Shown: piece after piece, positions 1 through 8,352 of the stretch
Numbering within the stretch: the first letter of the stretch is position 1
Layout of the letters: each line of letters opens with the position of its first letter
Source of the DNA: Saccharothrix sp.
GTDB lineage: Bacteria; Actinomycetota; Actinomycetes; Mycobacteriales; Pseudonocardiaceae
Direction: 5' to 3'
Assembly: GCF_031180885.1 (NCBI RefSeq)
Contig: NZ_JAPSLK010000040.1
Coordinates: 1-64,000, forward strand
Length of the DNA: 64,000 bases
The notes under the pieces: model-generated
What the model saw: the letters and a program-made list of their open reading frames with translations, nothing else
Databases searched by the model: none
Told to the model about the DNA's origin: nothing
Translations under genes and position numbers: made by a program

Positions 1-2
1 TC

Positions 3-212
3 GAGTCGCTCAACGCCCGCTACCGCCGGGCGGTCCGCGCCCGCGGGCATTTCCCGACCGAACAGTCGGCGATGAAGTGTCTGTACCTTGTCACCCGCAG
101 CCTGGACCCGACCGGGACGGGCCGCGCTAGGTGGACGGTGCGGTGGAAGCCCGTGCTCAACGCCTTCGCCATCACGTTCGGTGACCGCTGGCCGAACGCC
201 GAAACCTACTGA
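3..212 (+). CDS. IS256/Mutator-family transposase, C-terminal part (runs off left edge)
   Basis: The last 69 codons read as the C-terminus of an IS256-family (DDE, Mutator-like) transposase. They begin inside the conserved ESLN motif that carries the catalytic glutamate, continue with ARGHFPTEQSAMK and LYLVTRSLDP, and end with the W-x-VLNAFAITFGDRWP block typical of the family. The start lies outside the window, so it cannot be told whether the element is intact. A candidate terminal inverted repeat lies 15 bp past the stop, so the insertion sequence probably ends about 40 bp downstream of the gene. Confidence 0.85.
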   Translation, partial: ESLNARYRRAVRARGHFPTEQSAMKCLYLVTRSLDPTGTGRARWTVRWKPVLNAFAITFGDRWPNAETY

Positions 213-227
213 TCAACAACGCCGAAC

Positions 228-249
228 ACACCGATCCTGAGATAGACCC
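228..249. repeat. Probable right terminal inverted repeat of the IS256-type element
   Basis: Read on the minus strand this segment begins GGGTCTATCTCAGG and ends GGTGT, which resembles the ends of actinobacterial IS256 elements. It sits directly after the transposase stop, where the right end is expected. The left end is outside the window, so the match between ends cannot be checked. Confidence 0.5.
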
Positions 250-716
250 ACGCTCAGGTCAGGTGGCGACGCAGGTGAGGGTCCGCTGGCGTGGCGGCGC
301 GGCGTGGTGGTGTGGCGGCGTGGCATGGCGGCGGGGTGGCGGCGCCGCGATGCGGTGGCGCGGCGGGCCAGCCGTCCGGCGGCGTGGGCGTGCGGTGGGG
401 TAGCGGACAGCCGTGCGGCGGTCTGGGTGTGCGGTGGCGTGGCGGGTTAGTGGCACTGCGGCGGGCGGGGGTGGACTGCGGCGCATGGTCAGGCGGCGGC
501 GTTGCGACCTGCGGTGGAGCGGGCTCGCGAGGCGGAGGTGCGGTGGGCTGGCCGTGCGGCGGTGCGCCGGGTGGGCTGGCGGCGTTGGGCTTGCGGGGCG
601 CGCTCGCGCGGGTGGCGGCGAGAGTGGGCCGGCGAGGGCGGGTCAGTGGGCGCCGTGGTGCGGGAGCGGGGCCGGGCCGGGCCTGGCTGGATGGGGGCCG
701 TTGACCGCGCTCCTTG
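250..716. other. GC-rich low-complexity spacer, no gene seen
   Basis: About 470 bases of degenerate GGCGGTGGCGTGGCGG-like sequence lie between the transposase remnant and a repeated element at 720. Open frames exist on both strands but encode only Gly/Ala/Arg or Pro/His/Arg-rich peptides without ribosome sites, domains or normal codon use, so I do not call them genes. A similar tract occurs at about 18.65-18.97 kb, again beside a copy of the same repeat. Confidence 0.6.
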
Positions 717-719
717 TTT

Positions 720-767
720 ACGGGACGCGCGAGACCGGGTTTGGTCGCAGATCCTGCATGTCACCCG
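720..767. repeat. Copy A of a two-copy intergenic element (partner at 19190)
   Basis: The segment starts ACGGGACGCG, contains TTGGTCGCAGATC and ends near CATGTCACCCG. By eye about four in five positions match 19190-19237. In both places the element lies just downstream of a minus-strand gene, with a GC-rich low-complexity tract on its other side. No function is known to me. Confidence 0.55.
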
Positions 768-824
768 ATCGGGGGTTTCTGGGAGCCGCCTGCCGGCCAA
801 CCCGCCACAAGCCGCTGACCTGCA

Positions 825-1760
825 CTACAGCTGAGAACACCGCTCCGAGCCAGGACAACTGCGAAGGATCTTCACCTTCGGCGCCGAAGAGATCACCGGA
901 GGGGGAGTGGTCGCGCCGTCGGGCCACTGCAGGGAGATCGAGATGGACGAAGCGTTGTTGTCGTAGCTCTTCTCCACCAAGCTCCGATCGGCGTTCACCA
1001 CGTTCACCACGTCATACACCCCCGACGGCACGTTGGTCACGTCCAACCACTGAAAGTCGACCTCGTAGTCGTAGTCGTCCCCCGACCCCACCGAGATCCC
1101 CTGCTTCACGTCCAACGCCCCCGGCTCCCGCCGCTTGCACATGTTCTCCCGCAGGAAAGTCGCCAACTGACCCTCCGGACTCGACAAGTCCTGCGGCCGC
1201 GCCGGCAGGTCGCGCGCGTCGCGGGTCGCGTAGCGGTCGCCCAGGCAGAAGCCGTTCTTGCGGTCGTTCGCCAGAGTCACCCCGTCCGGCGTCCGCAGCA
1301 TGAAGTGCTCGAAATCCAACAGGTGCCAGTGCTCGTGCGTCGCCGCTGGCTCGTAGTACACCGTCGCGGGCAGGTCGTGCTGCGCCTCCGCGAACGAACC
1401 CGGGATCGAACGGTCCACAGCGGACTGGAACGCCTGGCGCGCCCGCATCGTCGACTCCTCGGCCGACCGCTGCGCGTAGATCACCAACGGCCCGTCACCG
1501 ACGTTGTCCGCCGACGTCGTGAAGCGCAGCCGCACCGCCCCCGCCGGCCCCGCCGCCAGGCAGGTTCCGTTGGCCGCCAACGGGTCCTCCACCATGCACA
1601 CGTCCCAGTCCCGGCACTGACCGGGATCGCGCGCCGTCCCGCCGGGGCACCCCACCGGCGCCTGTCTCAGGTCCGGCAGCAGGGGACCGGACTCGGCCGG
1701 CGCGCCGAGCGCGGCCACGGTCATCGCGGCCGTCGCGGCGGCCTGGAGTTTCCTGATCAC
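825..1760 (-). CDS. Secreted lysyl-oxidase-like copper protein
   Basis: This 311-residue protein starts with a Sec-type signal peptide (about residues 1-23). It carries a HEHWHLLDFEHFMLR segment near residue 140, which matches the copper-binding histidine cluster of the lysyl oxidase family. The surrounding text (cysteine-rich N-terminus, FTTSADNVGDGPLVI, and WLDVTNVPSGVYDVVNVVN) also fits bacterial lysyl-oxidase-like proteins. Animal members oxidise lysine side chains for cross-linking, and bacterial substrates are mostly unknown. It is divergent from wecB with about 130 bp between starts, so a role in modifying the cell surface is possible but unproven. Confidence 0.8.
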   Translation of the reverse strand: MIRKLQAAATAAMTVAALGAPAESGPLLPDLRQAPVGCPGGTARDPGQCRDWDVCMVEDPLAANGTCLAAGPAGAVRLRFTTSADNVGDGPLVIYAQRSAEESTMRARQAFQSAVDRSIPGSFAEAQHDLPATVYYEPAATHEHWHLLDFEHFMLRTPDGVTLANDRKNGFCLGDRYATRDARDLPARPQDLSSPEGQLATFLRENMCKRREPGALDVKQGISVGSGDDYDYEVDFQWLDVTNVPSGVYDVVNVVNADRSLVEKSYDNNASSISISLQWPDGATTPPPVISSAPKVKILRSCPGSERCSQL

Positions 1761-1890
1761 CGGAACAACCTAGTGCCACCAACGGGAAACGACACCCACG
1801 TTCACTCGATCGACTGAGGTGCAAGGGAAAGCCTCCGAGCAAGAACTACCTTCCCCCGCATTCCAGCCACGGACTAAGGAGAACCCCACG

Positions 1891-3000
1891 GTGGACACCG
1901 TCACGCTGGTGTGCGGCACCCGCCCCGAGCTGATCAAGCTCGCGCCGCTGATCCGCCTGCTCGGCCCGCGCGCCACGCTCGTCTACACCGGACAGCACTA
2001 CGACCCCGCCATGTACGACCTGATCCGCCGCGACCTCGCCGAACCCGGCGCGTTCCACGAGTTCGCCCTCGGCGGCGCCCGGCGCGGCGCGCAGCTCGGA
2101 CTGGCCACCAAAGCCGTGGACGACGTCCTCAAAGCCCACCCGACCACGTCCGTCGTGGTGCAGGGCGACACGACCTCCGCCCTCGCCGGCGCCCTCGCGG
2201 CCAACGCCAACGACACCCCGCTGGTGCACGTCGAAGCGGGCCTGCGCAGCTTCGACCGGGCCATGCCGGAGGAGCACAACCGGGTCCTCATCGACCACCT
2301 CGCCGACCTCTGCTGCGCCCCGACCGCGCTCAACGAGCAGAACCTGCGCGCCGAACGCATCCCCGCGCACCGGATCGCCGTCACCGGCAACACCGTCGTC
2401 GAAGCCCTGGAAACCGCGCTGCCCGACCCGGACGCCGAAGAGAAGATCCTCAAGAACCACAACCTCCACCAGGACGGCTACGCCCTGGCCACCATCCACC
2501 GCCCGGAGAACGTCGACGACCCGGACAACCTCGAAACCATCCTCCGCCACCTGGCCGACCTGCCGCTCCCGGTCGTCCTCCCGCTGCACCCCCGCACTGC
2601 CAAGCGCGCGGACGAGCACGGCCTGACCGGGCTCCTCCACGCGCTCACCGTCATCGGACCGCAGGCCTACCCGGACTTCCTGGCCCTGGCCCGCTGCGCC
2701 GCCGTCCTCGTCTCGGACTCCGGCGGCATCCAGGAGGAGGTCAGCGTCCTCAAGCGGCCGGTCGTGGTGGTCCGGCGCAGCACCGAACGCCCCGAGATCG
2801 AGGGGACGTTCGGCACGCTCGTCCCGCCGGGTCCCCGCATCGGCCGCGAGGTGCGCCGCTGGCTCGACGACGTCCCCGGCCACCGCGCCCGGCTGGCCGG
2901 GATCCCGTCGCCCTACGGCACCGGCTCACCCTCGGTGCGGATCGCCGCCGCCCTGGAACAGCTGGTCGGCCAACCCCTCGGCCAACCCGCCCTGGTCTGA
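1891..3000 (+). CDS. wecB: UDP-N-acetylglucosamine 2-epimerase (non-hydrolysing)
   Basis: The 369-residue product interconverts UDP-GlcNAc and UDP-ManNAc, a precursor for surface glycans. Family hallmarks are GTRPELIKLAPLI at the N-terminus, VVVQGDTTSALAGAL, HVEAGLRS, PEEHNRVLIDHLAD, the TGNTVVEAL segment and SDSGGIQEE near the C-terminus, where the nucleotide is bound. I chose the GTG at 1891 because AAGGAGA lies just upstream. An in-frame extension to 1819 has no such support and no homologous sequence. It opens the polysaccharide locus. Its last 75 bases overlap tail-to-tail with the oxidoreductase gene on the other strand. Confidence 0.9.
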   Translation: MDTVTLVCGTRPELIKLAPLIRLLGPRATLVYTGQHYDPAMYDLIRRDLAEPGAFHEFALGGARRGAQLGLATKAVDDVLKAHPTTSVVVQGDTTSALAGALAANANDTPLVHVEAGLRSFDRAMPEEHNRVLIDHLADLCCAPTALNEQNLRAERIPAHRIAVTGNTVVEALETALPDPDAEEKILKNHNLHQDGYALATIHRPENVDDPDNLETILRHLADLPLPVVLPLHPRTAKRADEHGLTGLLHALTVIGPQAYPDFLALARCAAVLVSDSGGIQEEVSVLKRPVVVVRRSTERPEIEGTFGTLVPPGPRIGREVRRWLDDVPGHRARLAGIPSPYGTGSPSVRIAAALEQLVGQPLGQPALV

Positions 3001-4275
3001 CCGGGCACCGCGAGCCGCGTCGTCCACCAGCGCGACGACGCGGTTCGCCAGGCCCACGCTGGAGTTCCAGCTGGTCACCGACGGGTACACGTGCGCGGTG
3101 GTGGCCAGCAGCAGCGGGGTCCCCGCCACCTCCAGCGGCGGCCGGCGCTCCAGGTACCCCAACGGGTACACCGGTTCCACGAACGGCGCCTTGAACAGCC
3201 GCGCCTCGTCGACGTCCGCCGAGGTCAGGTCCGGGTACAGCCCGACGAGCTGCTTGGTCCACCGGGCCAGCACCCGCGCCTCGTCCGCGCGGTACAGCGC
3301 GGACTCCCGGTCGGTGTACTTCATGACGTACACCAGGTGCCGCCCGTCGAACGGCCCCGCCAGCGCGGACATCTCGACCACGCCGTCGAAGTCCGTCCCC
3401 GACCGCACGACCGGCGCCCAGTAGTGCCCGGACAGCGGTCGCCGCAGGAAGAACAGCGCGTTCACCACGCCCTGGTACGCCAGCCGAACGTCGGGCAGCA
3501 ACGGGGCCAGCGCGGGGTCGGCGATCGACTGCAGCACCGGCAGCGGCAACGTCGAGATCACCCGATCGGCGTCCAGCACCTCACCGTTGAAGACCACCGA
3601 CCCGTCACCACTCACCCGGGTGACCGGTGCGGACGTCCGCACCACCCCACCCGAGTCCACGATGGACTGCCGCAGCGCGTCGATGATCGTCCGGTAGCCG
3701 CCCGCCGGGTAGCCGCGCACGGACACGTTGCTCTCCCGCCCCAGCCGCTGCCACAGGTACAGCGCCGGCACGTCCCCGAAGGCCGGACCGAACTTGGACC
3801 CGAACATCGGCGCCAGCAGCGAGTCCCACACCCGGTCCCCGTACAGGCCGCGCAACCAGTCCTCGGTGCGCAGCCGGTCCAGGTCGCGCCCGCGCCCCAA
3901 TCGCCGCAGCAGCAACGACACCGCGCCGAACCGGACCCGGTCGCGCAGCCGCAGCGGGGTGAACCGCAGCAGGTCCGCGGCCGAGTTGAACGGGTGGTGC
4001 CGCCCGGCCACGACCATGCCCATGCTGGTGCGCTTCCACGTCACCGACTCGCGCAGACCGACCTCGCCGAGCAGGTCGAGCAGGTCGTCGTCGGTGGGCA
4101 TCACGCAGTGGTAGAACCGCTCGACCCACCCGTCCCGCCACGGGGTGAACGTCCCGAGCCCGCCGAGCTGGTCAGAGCCCTCCAGCAGGGTGACCTCGGC
4201 ACCCGACCGGGCGAGCCGGTGCGCGGCGGCCAGTCCACAGATACCGCCGCCCAGGACGGTGACCCGCGTGCCCAT
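2926..4275 (-). CDS. FAD-dependent NAD(P)-binding oxidoreductase (amine-oxidase fold)
   Basis: The 449-residue protein begins with a Rossmann dinucleotide motif (GGGICGLAAAHRL, then EGSDQLGG), so it binds FAD. The rest resembles amine-oxidase/protoporphyrinogen-oxidase-like enzymes often found in surface-polysaccharide loci. The substrate is unknown. The start ATG overlaps the stop of the upstream glycosyltransferase (TGATG), so the two are probably translated together, and a coupled role such as lipid-linked sugar modification is an inference. The 3' end overlaps wecB by 75 bp in the convergent direction, so the extreme C-terminus may be variable or the overlap may affect mRNA ends. Confidence 0.75.
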   Translation of the reverse strand: MGTRVTVLGGGICGLAAAHRLARSGAEVTLLEGSDQLGGLGTFTPWRDGWVERFYHCVMPTDDDLLDLLGEVGLRESVTWKRTSMGMVVAGRHHPFNSAADLLRFTPLRLRDRVRFGAVSLLLRRLGRGRDLDRLRTEDWLRGLYGDRVWDSLLAPMFGSKFGPAFGDVPALYLWQRLGRESNVSVRGYPAGGYRTIIDALRQSIVDSGGVVRTSAPVTRVSGDGSVVFNGEVLDADRVISTLPLPVLQSIADPALAPLLPDVRLAYQGVVNALFFLRRPLSGHYWAPVVRSGTDFDGVVEMSALAGPFDGRHLVYVMKYTDRESALYRADEARVLARWTKQLVGLYPDLTSADVDEARLFKAPFVEPVYPLGYLERRPPLEVAGTPLLLATTAHVYPSVTSWNSSVGLANRVVALVDDAARGARSDQGGLAEGLADQLFQGGGDPHRG

Positions 4276-5075
4276 CACAGGGGCCGGTAGGGTGCCGGCG
4301 CCAGACGATCACGCATGAGAAGCTTCAAATATTGCGCGATCGTCCGACGCAGCTTCAACTTGCTCGGACCCTGCTTGCGGTCGTACCGCAGCGTCAGCGG
4401 CACCTCGGCGATCACCGGCCGGCAGTGCCGCAGCTTGAGCAGCAACTCGACCATGCACGCGAACCCGCGCTCCTCCACCAGCCGCTCGCCCCAGTGCTCG
4501 GCGGCGCGCGCCAGGAGCGACACCCGGTAGGCGCGGAACCCGCTGGTGAAGTCGCGGACGCCGTCCACGTCGAGCACCCGCCGGAACAGCACCGCCGCGC
4601 CGCGGGAGAGCAGCCGGCGGAACGCGGGCGCGGTGGCGTCGTCGCCGCCGTCGACGAACCGGGAGCAGATCACCACGTCCGCGCCGGCCGCGATCTCCCC
4701 GCGCAGCGCGGTGATCAGCGCCGGGTCGTGGGTGTCGTCGGCGTCCATCACGACCACCAGGTCGTCCGCGTCGGCCACCTCCAGCACCGCGCGCAGGCCG
4801 GACTGGACGGCCTGGCCCAGGCCCAGGTTGACCGGGTGCCGGACGACCTTGACGTCCAACCCGGCCACGTCGTGCGCGCACTCGGCGGTGCCGTCGGAGG
4901 AGCCGTCGTCCACCACCCAGGCGGTGATCTCCTCGGTGCGCGCCACGTCGGCGAGCCGGCGCAGCAGCGGCGGCAGCGACTCCGCCTCGTTGTAGGCGGG
5001 CAACACGACGTGCGCACGGCCCCGTGTGCGAATCGTGGCGGGCGCGGTGCGCGCCTCGCGTTCGTCGACTGCCAC
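4275..5075 (-). CDS. Glycosyltransferase family 2, dolichyl/polyprenyl-phosphate sugar synthase-like
   Basis: This 266-residue enzyme has a GT-A fold: VVLPAYNEAESLPPLL at the N-terminus, VVDDGSSDGT, and the metal-binding VVMDADDTHDP. Conserved DPM1-like blocks SGFRAYR and DRKQGPSKL follow. There are no C-terminal membrane segments, so it is probably a peripheral enzyme that puts a sugar on a polyprenyl phosphate. The GTG at 5075 gives the usual N-terminus. A longer frame to 5264 adds a low-complexity stretch without homology. It is first in a two-gene leftward unit with the FAD oxidoreductase. Confidence 0.85.
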   Translation of the reverse strand: MAVDEREARTAPATIRTRGRAHVVLPAYNEAESLPPLLRRLADVARTEEITAWVVDDGSSDGTAECAHDVAGLDVKVVRHPVNLGLGQAVQSGLRAVLEVADADDLVVVMDADDTHDPALITALRGEIAAGADVVICSRFVDGGDDATAPAFRRLLSRGAAVLFRRVLDVDGVRDFTSGFRAYRVSLLARAAEHWGERLVEERGFACMVELLLKLRHCRPVIAEVPLTLRYDRKQGPSKLKLRRTIAQYLKLLMRDRLAPAPYRPL

Positions 5076-5403
5076 TGTGCCGACCCCATTTCCGTTGTTC
5101 CGGGTAACCGGGCCAGAATTATTCGCCTGGGAACTCGAACCGGGTTCCACCCACCCCCGTCTTCCCGATGGCTCGGTCGGTGACGGGAACCCGTACGACA
5201 CGACTGCTTTTGTCGCTGAACAGGAGGACGTGATCTCACCAAAGAGTGAACGGGAGGTCTTCAATTCCTTCTGGCAATCGGTAAGTAGTCGGAATTCTCT
5301 TTCGAGTGAACTCGGTCGGATTACGAAAGGACGTCGTCGGAATGTGCAGTCGCGTGGTGCAGGCGCGCTGGGGGCGGGCGCTCGTCACCCGGGAGGGTGG
5401 CCA
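5076..5403. promoter_or_regulatory. Divergent intergenic region between the GT2 gene and the sugar transferase gene
   Basis: These 328 bases are clearly less GC-rich than the genes around them and must hold promoters for both directions. Two direct copies of GAGTGAAC occur at 5244-5251 and 5304-5311. I see no confident -35/-10 pair and no open frame worth calling. Confidence 0.4.
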
Positions 5404-6804
5404 GTGGTGAACCAGGTGGGCACGACGGCCCCGGCTCCCGCGCGGTCGGGCCGGGTCGAGCCGGAGGCGACCCGCGACCTGCTCGGTCGGGTGAACGCGG
5501 TCGCGGTGCTGCTGGTCGTGGTGGACGTGGCGGCCCTGGCCGTCGTCGTGCGGGGCCTGCCGTGGGCGTGGGCGTCGGTCGCCGCGGGCGCGCTGCTGGG
5601 CGTCCGGGCGTCCTGCCGGCTCTACCGGCGGCGGCTGTGGCTGTCCTGGCTGCACGACGTGCCGCGCTCGACCGTCGCCACCGCCACGGCGTTCGCGCTG
5701 GTCACCGGCGTGACCCTGGTCGCCGGGACGCAGCCGGGCACGACCGTCGAGGTCCAGTGGGCGATCGTGAACTTCACGCTGTTGAGTGAACCTGCTCGCC
5801 TGTTCGTGTTCACCTTCGGCCGGTGGGCCCGGCGCCGGTTCCACCGCTGCGACCGCACGATCGTGGTCGGCGCGGGCAAGGTCGGCGCGACCCTGGCCGT
5901 CGCGATGCTCCAGCACCCCGAGTACGGGCTGCGCCCGGTCGGGTTCGTCGACCCGTCGCCCGCGCTGGACGCGGACGAGCTGCCGCTGCCGCTGCTGGAG
6001 GAGAACCTGGCCGACGCCATCACCCGGTACCGGGCCGGCTCGGTCGTGCTCGCGTTCTCCCGCGCGACCGACTCTCCGCTGGTCAACGCGGCGATCACCG
6101 CGCACCGGCTGGGCTGCTCGATCTTCGTGGTCCCCCGGATGTACGAGCTGCACCAGGACGGTCCCGACGTCGAACGGCTGCGCAGCTTCCCGCTGGTCCG
6201 GCTGAGCACGGCGCCCACCACCCGGCCCAGCTGGTGGGTCAAGCGCGGCGTGGACGTGCTGCTCGCGGGCCTGTCGCTGGTCGTGCTGGCACCGGTGATC
6301 GCGGTGTGCGCGCTGGCCGTGCTGCTGGAGAGCGGGCGGCCGGTGATCTTCCGCCAGGTCCGGGTCGGCATGGACGACCGGACGTTCGTCCTCTACAAGC
6401 TGCGCAGCGTCCGGATGACCGGCGAGGACGATTCCCAGATCCGCTGGTCGGTGGTCGGGGACCGGCGCGTCGGCCCGGTCGGCCGATTCCTGCGGCGGAC
6501 CTCGCTGGACGAGTTGCCGCAGTTGTGGAACATCCTGCGCGGCGACATGTCGATTGTCGGGCCACGACCCGAACGACCGGGTTTCGTGCGCGAATTCTCG
6601 GCCGTCCACGACCTATACTGGGCGCGGCACCGGGTGCCCACCGGATTGACCGGACTGGCACAGGTCCACGGGTTGAGAGGGGACACCTCCATTGTCGACC
6701 GGTCGCGCTACGACAACTACTACATCGCGAATTGGTCGTTGTGGCTGGACGTCCGAATTCTGCTGCTGACGGTGGGTGAGCTGCTGTGCCGAAACAACCG
6801 CTGA
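5404..6804 (+). CDS. Initiating polyprenyl-phosphate sugar-1-phosphate transferase (exopolysaccharide)
   Basis: The 466-residue protein has the layout of bacterial initiating transferases such as WbaP/CpsE. It has N-terminal membrane helices, a Rossmann-like CoA-binding-type middle domain (VVGAGKVGATLA), one further membrane helix and a C-terminal catalytic domain. That domain has KRGVDVLLAGLSLVVLAPV, FRQVRVGMDDRTFVLYKLRS, RRTSLDELPQLWNILRGDMS, VGPRPERP and PTGLTGLAQVHG. It would load the first sugar phosphate onto undecaprenyl phosphate at the inner membrane. The GTG at 5404 follows GGGAGGG at good spacing. The 3' end overlaps the next gene by 19 bp. Confidence 0.9.
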   Translation: MVNQVGTTAPAPARSGRVEPEATRDLLGRVNAVAVLLVVVDVAALAVVVRGLPWAWASVAAGALLGVRASCRLYRRRLWLSWLHDVPRSTVATATAFALVTGVTLVAGTQPGTTVEVQWAIVNFTLLSEPARLFVFTFGRWARRRFHRCDRTIVVGAGKVGATLAVAMLQHPEYGLRPVGFVDPSPALDADELPLPLLEENLADAITRYRAGSVVLAFSRATDSPLVNAAITAHRLGCSIFVVPRMYELHQDGPDVERLRSFPLVRLSTAPTTRPSWWVKRGVDVLLAGLSLVVLAPVIAVCALAVLLESGRPVIFRQVRVGMDDRTFVLYKLRSVRMTGEDDSQIRWSVVGDRRVGPVGRFLRRTSLDELPQLWNILRGDMSIVGPRPERPGFVREFSAVHDLYWARHRVPTGLTGLAQVHGLRGDTSIVDRSRYDNYYIANWSLWLDVRILLLTVGELLCRNNR

Positions 6805-8297
6805 TCCGTGGTCGCAGGTGGCGCGTCGCCGCGCGGGCGGGGCTCGCCGCGGTGGTGCTGGCGGGCTCGGCGTGGCTGCCGAGCTCGGCCGGGCCGTGGG
6901 TCGCCGAACCCGAGGGGGAGTCCACGCCGCTGCCCGCCGACCCGGCGCCGCTCGCGCCGCCGCCCAAGCCGCTCGCGCCGTGCGCCTGGTGGTACGGCAT
7001 CGGCGAGCCGCCCACCTACGCGGACCTCAAGTTCGCCGCGCAGCACTACGACCTCGTGGTGCTCAACGCGACCGAGACGGCGGCCATGCGGCGGCTGCGC
7101 AAGCTCAACCCGAAGATCAAGATCCTGGTGTACAAGGACTTCTCCAGCACCCGCAACTACCCGGGCGCGGTCGACGGCGGCAAGGACGCGCCCTACCTGC
7201 CCAGCGGGGTGGGGTACATCGCGGCGCAGAAGAACCACCCGGAGTGGTTCGCGGTCGACACCGCCGACCGCCACATCGAGTGGAAGGGCTACCCGCTGCA
7301 CTGGCAGATGACCGTGTGGACCGAGTCCTACCAGAAGGCGTGGGCGGACGCGGTGACCGCGGAGGTGGTGCGCGAGGGCTGGGACGGCGTGCTGGCGGAC
7401 AACGACTTCAGCTCGTTGAGGTACTACTCGTCGGCGGTGCTCAAGGGCACGGCCGACGCCGCCGCCACCGACCGGCTGATCCGCGACGGGCTCGACCGGT
7501 TCCTCCAGGTCGCGGGCGACTCGTTGGCGCAGGCGGGGAAGATGCTGATCCCGAACGTGTCCGAGTCGCACCTGACGCCGGGGCGGTGGTCGGCGCACTC
7601 GCGGTACAGCGGGGCGATGGAGGAGAACTTCGGGCTGCGCGAGAACACCGGCGGCGGCGAGCTGCTGACGTTCCGGGGCAACGAGTTCAAGGAGCTGCGG
7701 GCGCAGGCGGCGCTGGGCGAGTCGTGGCTGCTGCTGGTGACCAAGACGCACAGCGTGCGGGAGGAGCGGGTCGGGTACGCGACGGCGGCGCTGCTGGCCG
7801 GGCCGTACACGTGCTGGCACGGGGCGTCCACCCAGGACTACCAGGACCCGGACTGGTCGGCGTACCAGGACTCGGGGCTGGGGGAGGCGGTGGAGTCGGC
7901 GAACCAGCTGGCCAACGGGGCGTGGACGCGGACGTTCACCAACGGGTGGGTGGCGGTGAACCCCACCGGCAAGTCGGTGAAGGTCACGCCGCCGCCGGGG
8001 TTGACCACGATCGAGGGGACGCCGGTGACCGGCGCGGTGGAGCTGCCCGGCGCGGACGCCGCCGTCCTGGTCAAACCCCCGGCCCCCGCCACCACTTCGC
8101 AGACCACCACGACGACGACCACCACGACCACTCCCACCACGACGACTACCGCGACCACCACGCCGAGCCCGAGAACCACCACGACCACTACGGCGACCAT
8201 CACGACCAAGACCACCACGACGACGGTCACCACGACCCCGCCGCCGCCGACCCCGGCTCTGCCGCCGCCACCGGGAAGGCTGACACCCGGCAGGTGA
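6786..8297 (+). CDS. Secreted putative glycoside hydrolase (GHL15-like TIM barrel) with Thr-rich tail
   Basis: The 503-residue product has an N-terminal signal or anchor segment and a Pro-rich linker. A domain of about 350 residues follows that reads like the hypothetical glycosyl hydrolase family GHL15 (APCAWWYGIG, LVVLNATET, KILVYKDFS, GWDGVLADND with its acidic pair, and MEENFG). A long Thr-rich low-complexity tail follows at about residues 435-485. Such proteins often sit in exopolysaccharide loci and may cut or edit the polymer outside the cell, but activity has not been shown for most. The GTG start lies inside the preceding gene, so translation is probably coupled. Confidence 0.65.
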   Translation: MPKQPLIRGRRWRVAARAGLAAVVLAGSAWLPSSAGPWVAEPEGESTPLPADPAPLAPPPKPLAPCAWWYGIGEPPTYADLKFAAQHYDLVVLNATETAAMRRLRKLNPKIKILVYKDFSSTRNYPGAVDGGKDAPYLPSGVGYIAAQKNHPEWFAVDTADRHIEWKGYPLHWQMTVWTESYQKAWADAVTAEVVREGWDGVLADNDFSSLRYYSSAVLKGTADAAATDRLIRDGLDRFLQVAGDSLAQAGKMLIPNVSESHLTPGRWSAHSRYSGAMEENFGLRENTGGGELLTFRGNEFKELRAQAALGESWLLLVTKTHSVREERVGYATAALLAGPYTCWHGASTQDYQDPDWSAYQDSGLGEAVESANQLANGAWTRTFTNGWVAVNPTGKSVKVTPPPGLTTIEGTPVTGAVELPGADAAVLVKPPAPATTSQTTTTTTTTTTPTTTTTATTTPSPRTTTTTTATITTKTTTTTVTTTPPPPTPALPPPPGRLTPGR

Positions 8298-8320
8298 TGC
8301 CGGGCAGGTGATGCCGGGTT

Positions 8321-8349
8321 CCGGCCGGGGGGAAATCCGCCCCGGCCGG
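8321..8349. terminator. Bidirectional hairpin terminator between convergent genes
   Basis: A perfect 10-bp stem (CCGGCCGGGG pairing with CCCCGGCCGG) encloses a 9-base loop. It lies exactly between the 3' ends of the glycosidase-like gene and the leftward polysaccharide operon, so it can serve both. Confidence 0.7.
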
Positions 8350-8352
8350 CGG

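Noticed and set aside
291..1303. Several overlapping open frames in the GC-rich stretch and on the antisense strand of the lysyl-oxidase-like gene
   Set aside because: They encode Gly/Ala/Arg- or Pro/Arg-rich text without domains or ribosome sites, which is the usual by-product of very high GC content.
8100..8270. ACC/ACG-rich repeat as a separate repeat element
   Set aside because: It simply encodes the Thr-rich tail of the secreted glycosidase-like protein in frame.
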